Position numbers and translations under genes: made by a program. The notes beneath the pieces were generated by a model, which saw nothing but the letters and a program-made list of their open reading frames with translations, ran no database searches and was not told the origin of the DNA. Shown here in pieces: positions 6,898-9,405 of a stretch of 9,405 nt of DNA (its first letter is position 1; each line of letters starts with the position of its first letter). Where the stretch lies: positions 1-9,405 of the forward strand of contig JAJFMS010000360.1 in assembly GCA_020696885.1 (NCBI GenBank). Direction: 5' to 3'. The stretch comes from Armatimonadota bacterium (GTDB taxonomy: Bacteria > Armatimonadota > SYMT01).

Positions 6898-7182
6898 GTG
6901 GACAGCGGAAACGAAGAGTCGGACCGCCAGGCGCCGTGGCGCAAAGGCGACCACGTCTACATCAACGCCGGTCCCTACTCAGATTGCAATGGCGTTATTG
7001 AAGGGGTAAACGACGCGGAGCAGAAGGTCACGGTGACCCTGGGGACCCTCCGCCCCGTCCCGCCTATCGGGGCTAGACTTCAACCAGATCGAGCCCATTG
7101 GAGCGCTCTGGGACCGTGGCTGCGGCGCCGTGCACTTACCAGATCCGCAGCGACTTCCGGAGCAGCGCCGCTAACCTGTTGA
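6898..7182 (+). pseudogene. Small NusG-like KOW-domain protein, apparently frameshifted
   Basis: The product resembles the C-terminal KOW domain of NusG on its own, a small beta-barrel that binds RNA polymerase partners, ribosomal protein or nucleic acid. The core is GDHVYINAGPYSDCNGVIEG followed by VNDAEQKVTVTLGTLRPVP. After that the frame continues as unrelated sequence to TGA at 7182, while the next frame contains DFNQIEPIGALW from 7076, which is the expected end of a KOW domain (compare VELDFxQVE in NusG). The frame change lies between about 7054 and 7075. The GTG at 6898 is chosen because GGAG lies 6 nt ahead of it; an upstream ATG at 6877 has no such site. The altered tail runs into a remnant of the transhydrogenase gene. 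It could instead be a functional short protein with a new tail. Confidence 0.5.
7130..7175 (-). repeat. Remnant of transhydrogenase 3' end (left copy flanking AbiE module)
   Basis: About 46 bases match 8798-8843 at a constant offset of 1668, with 7 mismatches by eye. The 19-base stretch cttaccagatccgcagcga (7135-7153) is identical. Read on the - strand it encodes LAALLRKSLRIW and a TAA stop, against LAALFRDSLRIW and TAA in the intact gene. The match stops abruptly at about 7176, where the AbiEi promoter begins. Confidence 0.8.
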
Positions 7183-7207
7183 CATACGGCCACAAGTGCT
7201 TCAAAAT
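7179..7207 (+). promoter_or_regulatory. Sigma-70-type promoter of the AbiE module
   Basis: A perfect -35 box TTGACA at 7179-7184 is followed after 17 nt by CAAAAT at 7202-7207, which matches 4 of 6 bases of TATAAT. The -10 lies within the left arm of the 54-nt inverted repeat, so a protein bound there would block the polymerase. The promoter starts right after the flanking repeat ends. Confidence 0.6.
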
Positions 7208-7247
7208 CTCGGTAGTTATCGGTAATTGCCGAGATTTTGAAGCACTT
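7194..7247. promoter_or_regulatory. 54-nt near-palindrome, probable AbiEi operator
   Basis: Two perfect 19-nt arms, aagtgcttcaaaatctcgg (7194-7212) and its reverse complement (7229-7247), enclose a 16-nt centre that is itself palindromic apart from three T/G or G/T positions. As RNA those three would be wobble pairs, so the transcript could form a very stable hairpin if it began upstream. It ends 2 nt before the ATG at 7250. AbiEi antitoxins of characterised AbiE systems repress their own promoter by binding inverted repeats, which is the natural reading here. A transcriptional hairpin or a mobile palindromic unit are the alternatives. Confidence 0.7.
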
Positions 7248-7249
7248 AC

Positions 7250-7852
7250 ATGCCCGAGTCACGAAGTGACGAGATCATGGCGCTAGCGCAGGAACTAGGG
7301 CTTCTGCGCCCGCGGGACCTGACTGCGCGTCACATTCCGCACAGCTACCTGCGCCGGCTAGCTCACCAGGGCCGCCTAGAACGGGTAGCGCGCGGAACCT
7401 ACCGGCCCACCGGCAATCAGTCCACTCAACATCTCACGTTGTCGGAGGCTTGTAAGCGAGTCCCAGCGGGCGTGATCTGCCTGATGTCGGCGCTCCGGTT
7501 CCACGATCTCGGCACCCAGAGCCCGTTCGAAGTCTGGATGGCAATTCATCCCAAGGCGTATGCGGCTCGCCTTGATTACCCACCGGTAGGGTTCGTGCGG
7601 TTCTCGGGCGCGGCGTTGACGGAAGGGGTCGAGCAGCACGACACGCCGGACGGACCGATCCGCGTGTATTCGGTCGCGAAGACGGTGGTCGACTCCTTTC
7701 GGTTCCGAAATAAGATCGGCCTCGACGTCGCGCTCGAAGCGCTGCGGTGTTGCCTTCGGGAACGGCGCGCCACCGTGGATGAGCTGTGGGAGTACGCAGG
7801 GCTCCTGCGCATGACGAACGTGATGCAGCCGTATCTGGAGGCCAGTGTATGA
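7250..7852 (+). CDS. abiEi: AbiEi-type antitoxin (type IV toxin-antitoxin, transcriptional repressor)
   Basis: A 200-residue AbiEi-family antitoxin, complete. It has an N-terminal winged-helix region (about 10-52: ALAQELGLLRPRDLTARHIP, then a basic segment RRLAHQGRLERVARGTYRP) and the family's C-terminal domain, with LMSALRFHDLGTQSPFEVWM in the middle and RVYSVAKTVVDSFRFRNKIG followed by LDVALEALRCCLRERRAT near the end. Characterised members neutralise the nucleotidyltransferase toxin without forming a stable complex and repress their own operon. The ATG at 7250 directly follows the palindrome; the ATG at 7277 (MALAQELG, 191 residues) starts at the conserved block and is a reasonable alternative. 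Neither has a strong ribosome-binding site. The TGA stop overlaps the toxin start as ATGA, so the two are translationally coupled. Unlike its partner it shows no damage. Confidence 0.88.
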   Translation: MPESRSDEIMALAQELGLLRPRDLTARHIPHSYLRRLAHQGRLERVARGTYRPTGNQSTQHLTLSEACKRVPAGVICLMSALRFHDLGTQSPFEVWMAIHPKAYAARLDYPPVGFVRFSGAALTEGVEQHDTPDGPIRVYSVAKTVVDSFRFRNKIGLDVALEALRCCLRERRATVDELWEYAGLLRMTNVMQPYLEASV

Positions 7853-8784
7853 GCCGGGAAGTTCCACGAGACGTAGCTGCATCCGTCCACGCTCGGCTGC
7901 TAAGCCTGGCGAAGAGGCGAGGCGAGGACAATCAACAAGTACTAACCCGGTACGTGGGTGAGCGCTTCCTCTACCGGCTCTCCATCTCCCCGCACCGGCA
8001 GCGCTTCATCCTGAAGGGCGCCCGGCTATTCGAGCTGTGGATTGGTGATGCGCACCGTCCAACCCGAGATATTGATTTCCTCAGTTCTGGCAGCCCCCAC
8101 ATCCAGGATCTGATCCCAATCTTTGCCGACATCTGCAGCCAGCAGGTGCCGCAGCCGGATGGAGTCATTTTCCCTCTGGACCGTATCAGTGCGGAGCCTG
8201 CGCGAGAAGATCAGGACTACCAGGGAGCGTCCTTCAAACTGACGGCGCTTCTTGGGAATGCATAGATCCCCGTTCATGTTGACCTCGGCTTCGGGGATGC
8301 GGTCACACCGGCCGCCGAATTGACGACGTTACCGGCGCTCCTGGAACTACCTCGGCCCGAATTACTGGTCTACCCACGCGAGACCGTCGTGGCCGAGAAG
8401 TTCCAGGCGATGGTGGCGCTCGGTATGGCGAACAGCCGGATGAAAGACTTCTACGACCTGTGGTACCTGGCTCGCACCTTCGATTTCGAAGGGGCAACCC
8501 TTGCCGCGGCGATCGCGGCGACGTTCGGTCGGCGGAAAACTGCCCTGCCGGCCACCGTTCCGACGGCGCTCAGTCCCGAGTTCTACGGCGATCCGGCGAA
8601 GCGGGTCCAGTGGCGAGCCTTCGTGAAGCGGAGTCGGCTGACCGGCGAGGGGATCGAACTACCAGAGATCACACCGCTCATCGCTGCGTTTGTACTGCCG
8701 GTCGTGGCCGGACTACTCGCGGATCAGCACTTCAGCGGGCGTTGGCATGCCGCGTCAGCGTCCTGGATACCGCTTGAAGCGTAA
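7849..8784 (+). pseudogene. abiEii: AbiEii-type nucleotidyltransferase toxin, interrupted by an in-frame amber codon
   Basis: A protein of the AbiEii/AbiGii (DUF1814) nucleotidyltransferase family, whose members inhibit growth by modifying RNA or other targets with nucleotides. The frame starts at the ATG in the ATGA overlap and has the fold's first motif as LKGARLFELW (55-64; most relatives have a second Gly where Ala58 stands) and the catalytic pair in RPTRDIDFL (Asp74 and Asp76). After LLGNA, codon 139 is TAG (8263-8265). The same frame then continues with family sequence: IPVHVDLGFGDAVTP with a likely third catalytic Asp145, then YPRETVVAEKFQAMV and NSRMKDFYDLWYLART, to TAA at 8784. Total length would be 311 residues, normal for the family. 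Only one base change separates TAG from CAG or AAG. The truncated 138-residue product lacks part of the active site, so the toxin is probably dead unless the stop is read through or is a sequencing error. Confidence 0.85.
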
Positions 8785-8797
8785 GGGGCGGGTCGTC

Positions 8798-8843
8798 GTG
8801 CTCTTACCAGATCCGCAGCGAGTCGCGGAACAGCGCCGCCAGC
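8798..8843 (-). repeat. Transhydrogenase 3' end (right copy flanking AbiE module)
   Basis: The intact partner of 7130-7175. It forms the last codons and the stop of the hydroxyacid-oxoacid transhydrogenase gene. Together the two copies bracket the AbiE pair as direct repeats about 1.67 kb apart. Confidence 0.8.
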
Positions 8844-9405
8844 TCCTCCGGGCCGGCAGGCACCGGGGAGAGCCGCGTAATCCGCTGCTGGGGCAGCGTG
8901 CCCTGCACCAGCGCGGGGATATCCGATTCGGAGTAGCCCACGGCGCCGAAGCCGTTCGGCACGCCCAGCCGGCGCAGGTACCCGATGACGCAGGTCGCCA
9001 GGAGCGCTCCGGCATCTTCCGGCGAGACACCGGCCGTGTCCGCTCCCAGCGCCGCCGCGGCCCGCAGGTGCCGCTGGGGCGAGGAGGAGGCGGTGAAACG
9101 CGCTACCGCCGGCGTGCTGAGGATGACGGAAACACCGTGTGGTAAGAGCGGGTGGTCGTCCGGGTAGCCGGGATGGTAGTAGCTCCGGTTCATCCCGGCC
9201 GCCGGGTACGACATGGCGTGGGGCAGGTGCACCCCGGCGCTGCCGAAGCCCACGCCGGCCATCGTGGAAGCCAGCAGCATCTGCTCGCGCGCCTCGTCGT
9301 CCGTGGGGTCTTCGGCGGCGCGGACCAGGTATTCGCTCACCAACTCCAGGGCTCGCAGCGACCAGAGGTCGCTCACCGGGTTGGAGCCCTGGTAGCCCGG
9401 TCGCT
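8804..9405 (-). CDS. Hydroxyacid-oxoacid transhydrogenase, iron-containing alcohol dehydrogenase family (5' partial)
   Basis: The C-terminal 200 residues of a group III (iron-type) alcohol dehydrogenase. The closest match from memory is hydroxyacid-oxoacid transhydrogenase (mammalian ADHFE1 type), which oxidises 4-hydroxybutyrate to succinic semialdehyde while reducing 2-oxoglutarate to 2-hydroxyglutarate. Diagnostic segments are GYQGSNPVSDLW at the window edge, AGVGFGSAGVHLPHAMSYP, DDHPLLPHGVSV (metal-ligand histidines lie in these two), RHLRAAAALGADT, AVGYSESDIPALVQGTLPQQ and the end LAALFRDSLRIW. The frame stays open through base 9405, so the start lies beyond the window. It is convergent with the AbiEii gene, with 19 nt between stops, and its last 40 or so bases are repeated at 7130-7175. 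A related iron alcohol dehydrogenase with another substrate is possible. Confidence 0.87.
   Translation of the reverse strand, partial: RPGYQGSNPVSDLWSLRALELVSEYLVRAAEDPTDDEAREQMLLASTMAGVGFGSAGVHLPHAMSYPAAGMNRSYYHPGYPDDHPLLPHGVSVILSTPAVARFTASSSPQRHLRAAAALGADTAGVSPEDAGALLATCVIGYLRRLGVPNGFGAVGYSESDIPALVQGTLPQQRITRLSPVPAGPEELAALFRDSLRIW

Noticed and set aside
8320..8784. A separate gene starting at TTG 8320
   Set aside because: It is in the same frame as the AbiEii start at 7849 and continues the family sequence after the TAG at 8263, so it is the second half of one broken gene.

Overview
The window is high-GC bacterial chromosome, densely coding. It opens inside a DNA polymerase I gene and closes inside a hydroxyacid-oxoacid transhydrogenase gene. 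No rRNA, tRNA, CRISPR array or transposase is visible. The GC-rich codon use and gene content would fit a free-living heterotroph such as a Gemmatimonadota or another high-GC soil lineage, but nothing here fixes the phylum.

Left part (1-3068, all + strand): the 3' end of polA is followed after a 59-nt gap by a tight three-gene cassette of uncharacterised type. Paralogue A (671-1375), a small radical SAM protein (1388-2143) and paralogue B (2133-3068) are separated by 12 nt and then overlap by 11 nt. A and B share an almost identical N-terminus, an identical ribosome-binding arrangement and a CxxC core motif. A rSAM-type stop remnant just ahead of paralogue A suggests the cassette arose by duplication of an overlapping rSAM-B pair. 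This is the best candidate for an undescribed system here.

Middle part (3085-6658, all - strand): a secreted GH78 alpha-L-rhamnosidase gene lies upstream of a PF00756-type serine esterase gene, a pairing that suits breakdown of rhamnose-containing plant or microbial glycans. The rhamnosidase reading frame is broken near 5026 and about 50-60 residues of the catalytic barrel appear to be missing at the same point, so it looks like a pseudogene. The 207-nt gap before the esterase contains an intergenic repeat built on GAGACACAG/GAGACACGG-like units.

Right part (6877-9405): a small NusG-like KOW-domain gene with an apparent frameshift is followed by an AbiE-type (type IV) toxin-antitoxin pair. 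The antitoxin AbiEi is intact and is preceded by a TTGACA promoter whose -10 region sits inside a 54-nt near-palindrome, a plausible AbiEi operator. The toxin AbiEii overlaps it by ATGA but carries a single in-frame TAG at codon 139, with homology continuing in the same frame afterwards. The pair is bracketed by two copies of about 46 bp of the transhydrogenase 3' end (7130-7175, degraded; 8798-8843, part of the intact gene), which marks the module as an insertion next to the transhydrogenase gene. Three of the genes between 4051 and 8784 therefore look broken, a sign that this is a decaying accessory stretch between conserved genes.
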